From positions 21,385 to 85,384 of the forward strand of contig JAIQGI010000025.1 of NCBI GenBank assembly GCA_020072565.1: a stretch of DNA of 64,000 nt, in the 5' to 3' direction. Source of the stretch: Terriglobia bacterium. GTDB taxonomy: Bacteria; Acidobacteriota; UBA6911. The notes under the pieces were generated by a model that saw only the letters and a program-made list of their open reading frames with translations, made no database searches and was not told the origin of the DNA. This document shows, one piece after another, positions 1 to 8,195 of the stretch (positions within the stretch are counted from its first letter, which is position 1; every line of letters starts with the position of its first letter). The translations under genes were made by a program, and so were the position numbers.

Positions 1-879
1 GGACTGCTGGAGAACAATACCGTCTTCACGGTCTATGGGCGCGCTTTCGACAGGGCCCCGATTCTAGGGCGCCTCGGCACCTATAAGAATTTCGATGCGA
101 TGGCTGAAGACCTCCCCAAATGGGTGGATCAGGTCAAAAAACTCAACGATCACAAACCCGTCGTGCCCGGGGTGCACTTGATATACGCGCTGGCGGTTCC
201 GTGTCAGGAACGCGGGGATTGCCTGCAATACCTGGAAGGCCCGGCGAGCCTCATCATCGACAATTACATCAAGCCCGCTGCGGAGCGGGGCTGGATTGTC
301 GTCCTTGACACGCAGTTGGGGCGCTCCAATCCCGTGGCACAGGTCAACCGCATGATTGAAAAAGGGTATCTCAAATACGAAAACGTCCACGTGGCGATTG
401 ATCCCGAGTTCCACGTCTATCCGGACAAACTGACTCCGGGCATACCGGTCGGAACGGTCGAGGCGGCTCAGATCAATGAAGTGCAACGGATCCTCGACGA
501 CTACGTCAAGTCACAGGGTTTCAAGACGAAAAAAATGCTGATCGTGCACCAGTTCATCGACCAGGCTGTCAGTGTGGGCACACGCACTATGATCGAGAAC
601 AAAAAGGAGATCAGAACCTTCGAGAACGTCGAACTGGTCATCGACGCCGACGGCCTCGGCACCCCATCGCTGAAGGTCTGGAAGTACAACCGGATGACCG
701 ATGCCAAGACATACCCGTCCATCAGGTTTCGCGGCATCAAGATTTTTTACCCCAATACCTGGGAAAAGGCAGGCCATTTCGACAAGCCCCCCATGACCAT
801 GGAGCAGGTATTCGGCATCGTGCCGGTTTCCAAGCTCCTGCAAATTGCCACGAAACCGAATCTGGTAATCATCGCCTGA
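1..879 (+). CDS. Conserved hypothetical protein, 5'-truncated by the window edge
   Basis: The frame is open from base 1, so only the C-terminal part (about 292 residues) is present; the first ATG in frame is at 100, but the reading before it (ending in GTYKNFDAMAED) looks like normal protein. Hydrophobic beta-strand-like segments ending in acidic residues recur (WIVVLDTQ, VHVAIDPEF, VELVIDADG), followed by IKIFYPNTW. This rhythm suggests an alpha/beta barrel such as a hydrolase, but no catalytic signature can be named. It ends 13 bases before the permease gene, whose Shine-Dalgarno lies in the gap, so the two are probably co-transcribed. Function is unknown. Confidence 0.6.
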   Translation, partial: GLLENNTVFTVYGRAFDRAPILGRLGTYKNFDAMAEDLPKWVDQVKKLNDHKPVVPGVHLIYALAVPCQERGDCLQYLEGPASLIIDNYIKPAAERGWIVVLDTQLGRSNPVAQVNRMIEKGYLKYENVHVAIDPEFHVYPDKLTPGIPVGTVEAAQINEVQRILDDYVKSQGFKTKKMLIVHQFIDQAVSVGTRTMIENKKEIRTFENVELVIDADGLGTPSLKVWKYNRMTDAKTYPSIRFRGIKIFYPNTWEKAGHFDKPPMTMEQVFGIVPVSKLLQIATKPNLVIIA

Positions 880-892
880 AAAGGAGACGGGC

Positions 893-2491
893 ATGACGGC
901 TGGCCGCAAGTATCGATGGTTTGCCCTCGGCGACATCAACGGGTTCTTCGGTTTGATGTTCGACAACGTCACCGTGCTGTCTTTTCTGGCGGGCGTCCTC
1001 GTGTTCGCGTTCGGGTTTCCGGCCGACATCGTCTACACCCGGATGTTCCCCGGCACCGCCTTCGGGGTCCTGTTCGGCGACCTGGTCTATACCTGGATGG
1101 CCTTCCGGCTTGCCCGGCGCACGGGAAATCCGACGGTCACGGCGATGCCGCTCGGTCTCGACACGCCCTCGACCATCGGCCTGGCGCTGGTAGTCCTCGG
1201 ACCGGCTTTCGTTTCCCTCAAGGCCGGCGGGATGGAGGCGCGAGATGCGGCGTTGATGACCTGGTACATCGGCATGGCCACCATGGTCATGATGGGAGTG
1301 GTCAAGCTCGCGCTCTCCTTCTGCGGCGGCTGGATCCAGAAGGTGGTTCCGCAGGCCGGCCTGCTGGGATCGCTCGCAGGCATCGGTCTGGCGCTGATCG
1401 GCTTCACGCCTCTGGTCGACATCTTCGGCCTGCCCCTGGTGGGTTTGATGTCTTTAGGTCTGATCCTCTACACCCTGGTGGCCAAAGTGCGGCTGCCCGG
1501 GAACATCCCCGGAGTGCTGGCAGCCATCGCCCTTGGTACGGCGCTGTATCACCTGCTGGGCCCTGCCGGGTGGATAGGATCTTCCTACACAGCCCCGGTG
1601 GTCGAACTGCACCTGGGATTCCCGATGCCGACCCTCGCTTTCGTGAAAGGTTTCACCGCAGCGCTCCGCTACCTGCCCATCTCGATCCCGTTTGCGCTGC
1701 TCACAGTCGTCGGCGGCATCAACGTAACCGAAAGCGCCCGGGTCGCCGGAGACGATTTCAAGACACGGGACATCCTGCTCACCGAGGCGGTGGCGACCCT
1801 GGTGGCCGGACTGTGCGGCGGCGTCGCGCAGTCCACACCCTACATCGGGCAGCCTGCGTACAAAGGCATGGGTTCGCGGGCGGGATACACGCTGCTGACG
1901 GGACTGTTCATTGGATTGGGCGGCGTTTTAGGCTACGTCTCGTTCATCGTCGAATTGATACCGCGCGCCGTGCTTGCACCGATTCTGATTTTCGTCGCCC
2001 TCGAGATCATGGCGCAGGCATTCGTCGCCTGCCCGCGCGCGCATGCGCCCGCGGTTGCCTTCGCTTATTTCCCTACGCTGGCACGCTTGCTGGCGATCAA
2101 ATACAGCAATCCGGCTATTGTGCCCACCGATCGCTTTGTTCAACTCATGAGCACGCCGGGCAGGGAGTTGCCGGAAGCTCTCGTCACGGTCGCAATGGGA
2201 AACGGTTTCATTCTGACCGCCATGCTTTGGGGCGCCTTCCTTGCCGTACTGATCAACAAGCGCTTCAAGCTCGCATCGCTGTACCTGGGCATTCTTGCGG
2301 CAGCCACTTTTTTCGGCGTGATTCATTCGGCTCTGCCTGAAGGAAGCGTCTATCTGCCGTGGAATCTGGCGAGCCCGCTCCAGCGGGCCATTCCCTACCA
2401 GTTCGCGACGGCCTATCTGGTGCTCGCCGCCATCATCCTGCTGCTCGCCTTCATGAACCCGACCGCGAAAGACGCCAAGTACCCCGAGTGA
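893..2491 (+). CDS. NCS2/AzgA-like permease (xanthine/uracil transporter superfamily)
   Basis: This is a 532-residue integral membrane protein with about 12-14 hydrophobic segments. The N-terminal ALGDINGFFGLMFDN, the TAMPLGLDTPST stretch (about residue 82) and a mid-protein GGINVTESARVAGDDF segment (about residue 276) fit nucleobase permeases of the NCS2 superfamily, where a polar helix-breaking motif after helix 2 and an acidic residue after helix 8 bind substrate. It would import a purine, pyrimidine or related anion with protons. The substrate cannot be told from sequence. The start has an AAGGAG Shine-Dalgarno 6-7 bases upstream, and the preceding gene ends 13 bases before it. Confidence 0.7.
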   Translation: MTAGRKYRWFALGDINGFFGLMFDNVTVLSFLAGVLVFAFGFPADIVYTRMFPGTAFGVLFGDLVYTWMAFRLARRTGNPTVTAMPLGLDTPSTIGLALVVLGPAFVSLKAGGMEARDAALMTWYIGMATMVMMGVVKLALSFCGGWIQKVVPQAGLLGSLAGIGLALIGFTPLVDIFGLPLVGLMSLGLILYTLVAKVRLPGNIPGVLAAIALGTALYHLLGPAGWIGSSYTAPVVELHLGFPMPTLAFVKGFTAALRYLPISIPFALLTVVGGINVTESARVAGDDFKTRDILLTEAVATLVAGLCGGVAQSTPYIGQPAYKGMGSRAGYTLLTGLFIGLGGVLGYVSFIVELIPRAVLAPILIFVALEIMAQAFVACPRAHAPAVAFAYFPTLARLLAIKYSNPAIVPTDRFVQLMSTPGRELPEALVTVAMGNGFILTAMLWGAFLAVLINKRFKLASLYLGILAAATFFGVIHSALPEGSVYLPWNLASPLQRAIPYQFATAYLVLAAIILLLAFMNPTAKDAKYPE

Positions 2492-2510
2492 GTCTTGGTC
2501 TCCCGGCATC

Positions 2511-3803
2511 TCATTCGTAGCGCAGGGCTTCGACGGGATCGAGACGGGCGGCTTTGACCGCCGGATAAATGCCGAAGATCAAGCCGACCGAGACCGAAAC
2601 CATGAACGCCAGAAGGATGGAGTTCAGGGTCACGATCGTCGACCAGCCTGCCATCACGGCCACGAGGCGCGAAATGCCGAACCCGCAGCCGATCCCGAGC
2701 AGGCCGCCGACAAATGATATCAGGATGGCTTCCACCAGGAACTGGCGCAGAACGTCGCGTTTGCGTGCTCCCACGGCCCGGCGCACGCCAATCTCGTGGG
2801 TACGCTCGAGGATGCTGGCCAGCATGATGTTCATGATGCCGATCCCGCCCACCAGGAGCGAAATCGAGGCAATCGCAGTCATGACCATTTCGAAGATGCG
2901 CTGCGTGCGCTTCTGCTCGGCAAGCAACTCTGCGGGGACGACCAGGCTGAAATCGCCGGCATTGCGATGCGAGGCATTCAGGATGCCGCGCACGACATCC
3001 CCGACCACGCTGCTGTCGGCAGTCTTGGCCAGCTGGAGATAGAGGCCGTCGACTTCATCCCTCAGGGAGCTCTTATTGTCTTCCAGGCGATAGATGACAC
3101 TGTCGATCGGCGCGTAGATGAGGTTGTTCAAATCCTGCGATTTCAAGCCGGAGAGCTCACTTTGCGCGGTCAGCTGGGCTCCCAGGACTCCGACCACCCG
3201 GAACCACTGCTCGTTGACCTTGATGTACTCCCCCACGGCCTCTTTCTGGAGGAAAAGATTCGCCTTCGCGCCCCCCCCCAGGACACAGACCGCCGCCACA
3301 CGATCATTATCGCCCTTGTCAAAAAAGCGCCCCGCGATCAGTCTCAGCCCTGCAATATCCTGATATTCAGGGGCCACGCCGTAGACGCCGGGCATGTCCT
3401 GCCGCGGCTTGGGGAGCATGCTGGATGGAGCGAAGCGCTTGCGCGGGGTTGAGGCCGTCAGATCACCGACATTGGCGCGGATCACCCTGAGATCCTTGAA
3501 CGAGAGGCCCGGGGAAATCTTCCGCGTTCTGACCAGTTCCTGGGAATCGGTCACATCCTTGGCCTCGATGATCAGGTTGCGCACACCGAGCTGCTCGATA
3601 AAGGCCAAAACCTGCTGTTGCGCGCCGGCGCCAATCGACAGCATCGAAACTACCGCTGCAACGCCGAAAATCATGCCCAGCATAGTGAGTAGTGAACGGA
3701 GTTTGCGCACGCCCAGATTCTGCAAGGCCAGGCGCAGATCCGGCAGCAGCTGTCTTCTCCGCCATCGGAGTTTTTCCACATCCCCTCCGCGTTTGCCTTT
3801 CAT
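2511..3803 (-). CDS. MacB-like ABC transporter permease (FtsX domain)
   Basis: This 430-residue protein has one transmembrane helix near residues 38-60, a large periplasmic MacB-type domain (about 65-300) and three C-terminal helices ending in the PAVKAARLDPVEALRYE tail typical of MacB/FtsX permeases. Such permeases couple cytoplasmic ATP hydrolysis to periplasmic movements that extrude antibiotics, peptides or lipoproteins. No ABC ATPase domain is fused and none lies beside it, so the ATPase must come from elsewhere. The start codon overlaps the stop of the upstream HlyD gene as ATGA, and the gene is last in a four-gene minus-strand operon. Confidence 0.9.
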   Translation of the reverse strand: MKGKRGGDVEKLRWRRRQLLPDLRLALQNLGVRKLRSLLTMLGMIFGVAAVVSMLSIGAGAQQQVLAFIEQLGVRNLIIEAKDVTDSQELVRTRKISPGLSFKDLRVIRANVGDLTASTPRKRFAPSSMLPKPRQDMPGVYGVAPEYQDIAGLRLIAGRFFDKGDNDRVAAVCVLGGGAKANLFLQKEAVGEYIKVNEQWFRVVGVLGAQLTAQSELSGLKSQDLNNLIYAPIDSVIYRLEDNKSSLRDEVDGLYLQLAKTADSSVVGDVVRGILNASHRNAGDFSLVVPAELLAEQKRTQRIFEMVMTAIASISLLVGGIGIMNIMLASILERTHEIGVRRAVGARKRDVLRQFLVEAILISFVGGLLGIGCGFGISRLVAVMAGWSTIVTLNSILLAFMVSVSVGLIFGIYPAVKAARLDPVEALRYE

Positions 3804-5203
3804 CGAGTCGCCCCTCCGAGAATCGAAGCCAGGGGACTGGCTTTCCCCGCGGCTTTGCCCTTCTGCAGATCCGGATTCACCAGAGCGACCTCCGTCCCCT
3901 CTGCGAGCCCTTCAATCACGGCGCGGCTCTCGGTGAGGTATTTGATCTGGACCTCGCGTGCTTCCCAGCCCTCCCCGCGCCTGACGTACACGACCGGCTT
4001 CCCTTCCTTCTGGAACAGAGCCTGCCGTGGAAGCGAGAGGGCGTCCTTCACATTTGTTGCCCGGATCGTCACTCGCGTGGTCACCCCCGGATTCAGCTGC
4101 TCACCGTTGGGATCGAGCTCGAAGGTCGCGTCGAAACTCCGGGTCGAGAGCGCTTCCAGATAATCGAGATACGAGGACGAGGATGAGGATGCCGACAGGG
4201 CCAGGGATTTGATCTTGCCGCTGTAGTTTTTCAGCGGTCGCGAATCTACCCAGGCCTCGATGGGCTGGCCGGGATTAAGACTGCCGCGATCGTTCTCGGT
4301 GACCTTAGACTGTATCTCCATCTGCTCCGCATCCTGGATCTGCGCAATCAGGCGGCCGGGATACGCCTGATCCCCTTCCCGGAATTCGGGAATCTCCGTC
4401 GCGGAGGATATGGAAATGCCGCCGCTGGCCGACATCAAGGCTTCCAGGTTCTGCCCCAGAACCACGACGCCGTTGATCGGCGCGCGCAAGGTCATGTTAT
4501 CGATGTTCTGCTGGGCGAGTTTCATGCCCAGCTGAGACTTAGTGCGAGCCACCATCTGGACAGCCAGATCCGCCTGGTCCGAACTCGCGCGCGACTTGAC
4601 GTCACGTTGCAACTGTTCGAGCCTGCGTTTGGCCTCTTCGAGGTTTATCAGGTTTTTCTTGGCTTCGATCGCGCCCAGCAACTCGTTCCCCTTCACCGCC
4701 AACTCGGCCCGGCGGACGCTGAACTGTGCGGACAGCAGAGTGACACCTTCCTGCGCTACCCGGACTGCCTGGTTGGCCTTCATCTTCTTGATCTGCTGGT
4801 CGGCTTCATCCAGCTGGGATTGGGCCTGCTCGAGGTTGTACTCCTGTTCGCTCGGGTCGAACTCGACCACGACATCTCCTTCGTTGACCCGGGTGCCGGT
4901 TTTGACAATGTGAATGATCTGCAGGGTGCCTCCGGCCACCGGCGGGGCCACGATCATGGCAGTCAGGGCAGGCCGAAGCTCGCCGACCGTGTATACCTTC
5001 ACCTCCACCGGCTCGCGCACCACCCGGACCGTCGGGATGACAAGTCCGGCCTTTTTCAAGTTTGTCAGGCTCGCGATCATCGTGCATGCCGCACTCATGC
5101 CCAACGCCAGAACCACCAGCGTGATTTTCAGAACCAAGGTTCCTCGCGCGCTCATCCCGAATGCTCTGTCTTCAAGTCCTGGAGTATGCGAGTAGGTTTT
5201 CAT
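3800..5203 (-). CDS. HlyD/RND-type periplasmic adaptor, third of three
   Basis: This is a membrane-fusion protein of about 467 residues. It has an N-terminal anchor (VLKITLVVLALGMSAACT), a biotinyl-lipoyl half motif (VNEGDVVVEFDP), a long alpha-helical hairpin rich in Glu, Gln and Lys, the second lipoyl half (LRAPINGVVV) and a beta-barrel. It would bridge the inner-membrane permease to an outer-membrane channel. The frame allows starts at 5245, 5212 and 5203; 5203 is preferred because AAAGG sits about 9 bases upstream and the anchor follows. A serine run occurs in SLALSASSSSSSYLDY. The stop overlaps the permease start by 4 bases. Confidence 0.85.
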   Translation of the reverse strand: MKTYSHTPGLEDRAFGMSARGTLVLKITLVVLALGMSAACTMIASLTNLKKAGLVIPTVRVVREPVEVKVYTVGELRPALTAMIVAPPVAGGTLQIIHIVKTGTRVNEGDVVVEFDPSEQEYNLEQAQSQLDEADQQIKKMKANQAVRVAQEGVTLLSAQFSVRRAELAVKGNELLGAIEAKKNLINLEEAKRRLEQLQRDVKSRASSDQADLAVQMVARTKSQLGMKLAQQNIDNMTLRAPINGVVVLGQNLEALMSASGGISISSATEIPEFREGDQAYPGRLIAQIQDAEQMEIQSKVTENDRGSLNPGQPIEAWVDSRPLKNYSGKIKSLALSASSSSSSYLDYLEALSTRSFDATFELDPNGEQLNPGVTTRVTIRATNVKDALSLPRQALFQKEGKPVVYVRRGEGWEAREVQIKYLTESRAVIEGLAEGTEVALVNPDLQKGKAAGKASPLASILGGATR

Positions 5204-5231
5204 CGGTCTCATGCCTTTCGCGGGTGCAAGG

Positions 5232-6512
5232 TCATTTCTGTTCATCGGACACCGTCGGATCCTTGAGCGCGATGCGCTCCCCGGGCTTCAATCCGCCGGC
5301 CACTAGGACCTGTTCGTCGCCTCGTCGCCCGACCTGCACGGCACGCTCCTCAAAGCCTTTGGGAACGAGCACATAGGCTACGTTCCGGCCGCCCTTCTCA
5401 AAGACAGCCGCGGCCGGTATCACGATGGAATTGGGCAGGCGTTCGACCTCGACGCGGAAGTTCGCGCTCATCCCCGGGCGCAGCCTGGGGTCGGGCTCAT
5501 CCAGCTTAACCATCAAATCGAAACTCTTCCGGGTCGGGAAGGTGGAGTAGTCGAGCTTGGCAAGCGTGCTGATGTCGCCCACGCGGCCTTTGTGCTCCTT
5601 GTCCGGGACCCCATCGACGCGCAGACTTACGGGCTGCCCCTGGGCAATCTTGCCGCGATCGGCTTCATATACGGGTGCGTTGGCCTGGATGGTGGAAAGT
5701 TCCGGCACCTCGGCGATCGAAGCACCGGACCAAATGCGATCGCCTTCCTTAAACACCGGCGTGGTGCCGCCGCCCATAAAGCTGGTGCGGGCGCGCGAGT
5801 TGGGCAGCAGAGTGATGATACCGTCCACCGGCGACGAGAGCGTGAGCGCGGCCAGGTTGCGTTCGGCCTGTTCGAGATCCGCCTGGGCCTTGTTGCGTCT
5901 CCGGATAGTGCCGGCGAGGTCCGCCTGGGCCCCGACACGGCTGGATTCGATCCGGCTCTGCACCTCGCGCACCTTCTGCTCCGCTTTGGCGACCGCCAGG
6001 AGATTCTTCTCATTGTCCATCGCGGAATTGAGGTCCTGCGCGCTCGCATCCAGGCGCGCCCGGTCGAGCCCGAATTGCGCGCTCATGACGTCGGTGAGGA
6101 TCTGCTCCTCGCGCAGGCGCTGCTGGGCGTTGGCCCGCTGAATCTCGGCCTCCACCTGCCTCAGAGTGGAACGGAACTGGTCGGCGTTGCGCTTCAAGCT
6201 GGATGGATCGAATTCGACGACCACATCTCCCTTCTTGATCGTGGCCCCGTCACGGCAGAGCTTGAGAATCTGCAGATCGCCGGCGTTGGTGGGAGCCGTG
6301 ATCACGGTAGAGGTCCGCACCCTGATTTCTCCACGAAGCTCGACATAGTCCACAAAATCGCCGAGCTTGACTTCAGCAGTAGCAACCGCCGGCAACTTGC
6401 TTTTTCTCCAGGGGCCCCAGATGCCGGCTGCCGTCGCTGCCGCTGCCAGCACAAACAGGCCGAGCCAGAGTCTCTTGACCAAGGACGCTCTGCGGGATGC
6501 CGTATGTCTCAT
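5232..6512 (-). CDS. HlyD/RND-type periplasmic adaptor, second of three
   Basis: This is a 426-residue adaptor with an N-terminal membrane anchor (residues about 13-31), a lipoyl half motif IKKGDVVVEFDPSSL, a helical hairpin (about 100-215), the matching half LSSPVDGIITLLP, and C-terminal barrel and membrane-proximal domains. It is a paralogue, not a copy, of the adaptors on either side, so the operon may assemble mixed adaptor rings or serve several exporters. It starts 18 bases after the upstream stop, with a GGAGCAGG Shine-Dalgarno-like stretch before the ATG. No outer-membrane channel gene is in the window. Confidence 0.87.
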   Translation of the reverse strand: MRHTASRRASLVKRLWLGLFVLAAAATAAGIWGPWRKSKLPAVATAEVKLGDFVDYVELRGEIRVRTSTVITAPTNAGDLQILKLCRDGATIKKGDVVVEFDPSSLKRNADQFRSTLRQVEAEIQRANAQQRLREEQILTDVMSAQFGLDRARLDASAQDLNSAMDNEKNLLAVAKAEQKVREVQSRIESSRVGAQADLAGTIRRRNKAQADLEQAERNLAALTLSSPVDGIITLLPNSRARTSFMGGGTTPVFKEGDRIWSGASIAEVPELSTIQANAPVYEADRGKIAQGQPVSLRVDGVPDKEHKGRVGDISTLAKLDYSTFPTRKSFDLMVKLDEPDPRLRPGMSANFRVEVERLPNSIVIPAAAVFEKGGRNVAYVLVPKGFEERAVQVGRRGDEQVLVAGGLKPGERIALKDPTVSDEQK

Positions 6513-6530
6513 GCTTTTCCTGCTCCAGTC

Positions 6531-7784
6531 CTACTCCGGCAGCTTGCCCGCGCCGGCCGCGATGTGCGGATTACGCATAACCGTCAGTCCCTCCTCAAGT
6601 CCCGATTCAATCACCACTTCGCAATCGTTCATCGAGCCGAGCTTGACTGCGCGCGGCTCAGGCCGGCCGTTCACCAGGACGTTGACCATGGCCCGGCCTT
6701 CCTGCATGACGACCGACTCTCGAGGAAGACACAGCACGTTGTCCAGAGCCTCCAATTGCACGTCGACGGCCGCGGTCAGATCGGGAAGCAGTTTGGGGTT
6801 GCTCCCCTTGATCGAGATCACGGCTGCGAAATACCGGATCCGCTTCGAATAGGAGCTGGATGTGCCGATCGCGCTGATCCGCTCCACCTTGCCGGGAAAG
6901 ACAAGGCTCGGATAGGCGTCAAGACGAATCTCGGCGGGCTGGTCGAGGTGCACCTGGGAGACATCCACCTGATTCAGGCGGGCAAGGACCTGCATGGCCG
7001 ACGGATTCACCACCAGCATGATGCCCCCGCCAGGCCGCACTTCGTCCCCTTCCTGCGGATCCACCATGCGCGTGCCCTTGTAGATCGGACTCAGGACCAC
7101 CAGCCCGTCCAGCGGCGACTTGATGCTCATCTTTTCCATGTTGTTCTGAGCATACGTCACGGCCTTCTGCGCACGGTCACGCTGGATTTCGAGGATGCGC
7201 AAATCCGCGGCCGCCGCCTCACGCTTCAGGGCGAAAGTATCCTTGAGCTGCTTGAGTTTCGCCTCGGCTTCCGCAAGGTTCTGCTTGTTGATCTCAGCCT
7301 GAAAACCCGGGATAAAATCGTTCTTGCGCATCTCCACCCGCGCCGACTGGAGATCCACCTCCGCGCCTTTGAGCTCGGTATCGTCCGCGGCGCGCGCGGT
7401 GGCCTCATCCGCCTGTCTCTTCTTGATCTGCTGGATGAGATTGTCGTAATCGGCCTGCCGGTCCAGGATATTTCTCGTCTGGGTCTGGGGATCGAACTCC
7501 ACCAGGATGTCGCCGGCACGGACCCGCGCGCCGTTGCGCACGATCCTGGTGATGACCATCGTGCTTGCCATCTGCCCGGTGAGACGAGGAGCGAGCACCC
7601 CGTACGATTGGACTGCGCCCACGGCCCCGTGAAGGCGGACAGTGCGCCGGAAATTGCGCCTTTCAACTCTCACAATGGCAGACTGGCTGCTTTCCCCGCC
7701 CGAGCCCTGCGTCACTCCCCGCGCCGGGCGGCCGCAGGCCGCCCAAGGCAGGATCGCGCCGGCAGTCAATGCGAGAAGCAGCAT
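6531..7784 (-). CDS. HlyD/RND-type periplasmic adaptor lipoprotein, first of three
   Basis: The frame is open back to 7976, but the first 64 codons do not look like protein. Starting at the ATG at 7784 gives a lipoprotein signal (MLLLALTAGAILPWAACGR) with a lipobox cysteine near residue 17. Lipoyl halves (VRAGDILVEFDPQT and IKSPLDGLVVLSP) flank a helical hairpin, followed by the barrel (IRLDAYPSLVFPGKVERIS). This is the typical layout of a membrane-fusion protein for efflux. It is the promoter-proximal gene of the operon, and its leader runs back to the divergent regulatory region at about 8.04-8.12 kb. The start is less certain than the family call. Confidence 0.82.
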   Translation of the reverse strand: MLLLALTAGAILPWAACGRPARGVTQGSGGESSQSAIVRVERRNFRRTVRLHGAVGAVQSYGVLAPRLTGQMASTMVITRIVRNGARVRAGDILVEFDPQTQTRNILDRQADYDNLIQQIKKRQADEATARAADDTELKGAEVDLQSARVEMRKNDFIPGFQAEINKQNLAEAEAKLKQLKDTFALKREAAAADLRILEIQRDRAQKAVTYAQNNMEKMSIKSPLDGLVVLSPIYKGTRMVDPQEGDEVRPGGGIMLVVNPSAMQVLARLNQVDVSQVHLDQPAEIRLDAYPSLVFPGKVERISAIGTSSSYSKRIRYFAAVISIKGSNPKLLPDLTAAVDVQLEALDNVLCLPRESVVMQEGRAMVNVLVNGRPEPRAVKLGSMNDCEVVIESGLEEGLTVMRNPHIAAGAGKLPE

Positions 7785-8033
7785 AGGCGCCGTTTTGCGC
7801 GGAGCCTGCAGGGTTTTGGTCGACGAGTTCCGGTCGTGCCGGGGACGGCACACGGTATGGGCAGATGTGATGAGTCGATGCAAGATTGCGCAGGTCACAG
7901 CTGGACACTCCGTTGGGGAGAATACCCTCACCAGGTTGTGCTGATTGAGGCAGTGCGGTAAATCGGGGGAGTGCACTGCGACTAATCCGTCAAAATGACT
8001 CGTCTATTAGACGCCGAAAATCCCCAAAAGGTT

Positions 8034-8119
8034 GATGAAATTTTCGTTTGGCGAGACGACTATATAATTAGTACGAATAGTATTTGATTTCAATACAAAA
8101 ATACGAAGAGAATTTTCGT
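8034..8119. promoter_or_regulatory. Divergent promoter/operator region with ACGAA/TTCGT half-sites
   Basis: This AT-rich stretch sits in GC-rich DNA between the HlyD operon (minus) and the C69 peptidase (plus). It holds TTTTCGT at 8041-8047, TACGAA at 8072-8077, and an imperfect inverted repeat of ATACGAA (8101-8107) and TTTTCGT (8113-8119). A TATAAT lies on the plus strand at 8063-8068. On the minus strand a TTGAAA hexamer is followed 17 bases on by TAATTA, and TTCGTAC is followed closely by TTATATAG. The same half-sites and the same TTCGTA...TTATATAG order form the BlaI-gene promoter at 57.8 kb, so shared control by that repressor is inferred. Confidence 0.5.
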
Positions 8120-8195
8120 GTATTTCAGGGTTTCTCACGCGCTAAGATTGCCTGATCCAGGTTCCGATACCATCATTCGCAGCAAGGAGAGTGAA

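Noticed and set aside
5592..7961. 789-residue plus-strand open frame
   Set aside because: It lies antisense to two well-supported HlyD genes, has the His/Arg/Leu-rich composition of a high-GC shadow frame and no recognisable domain.
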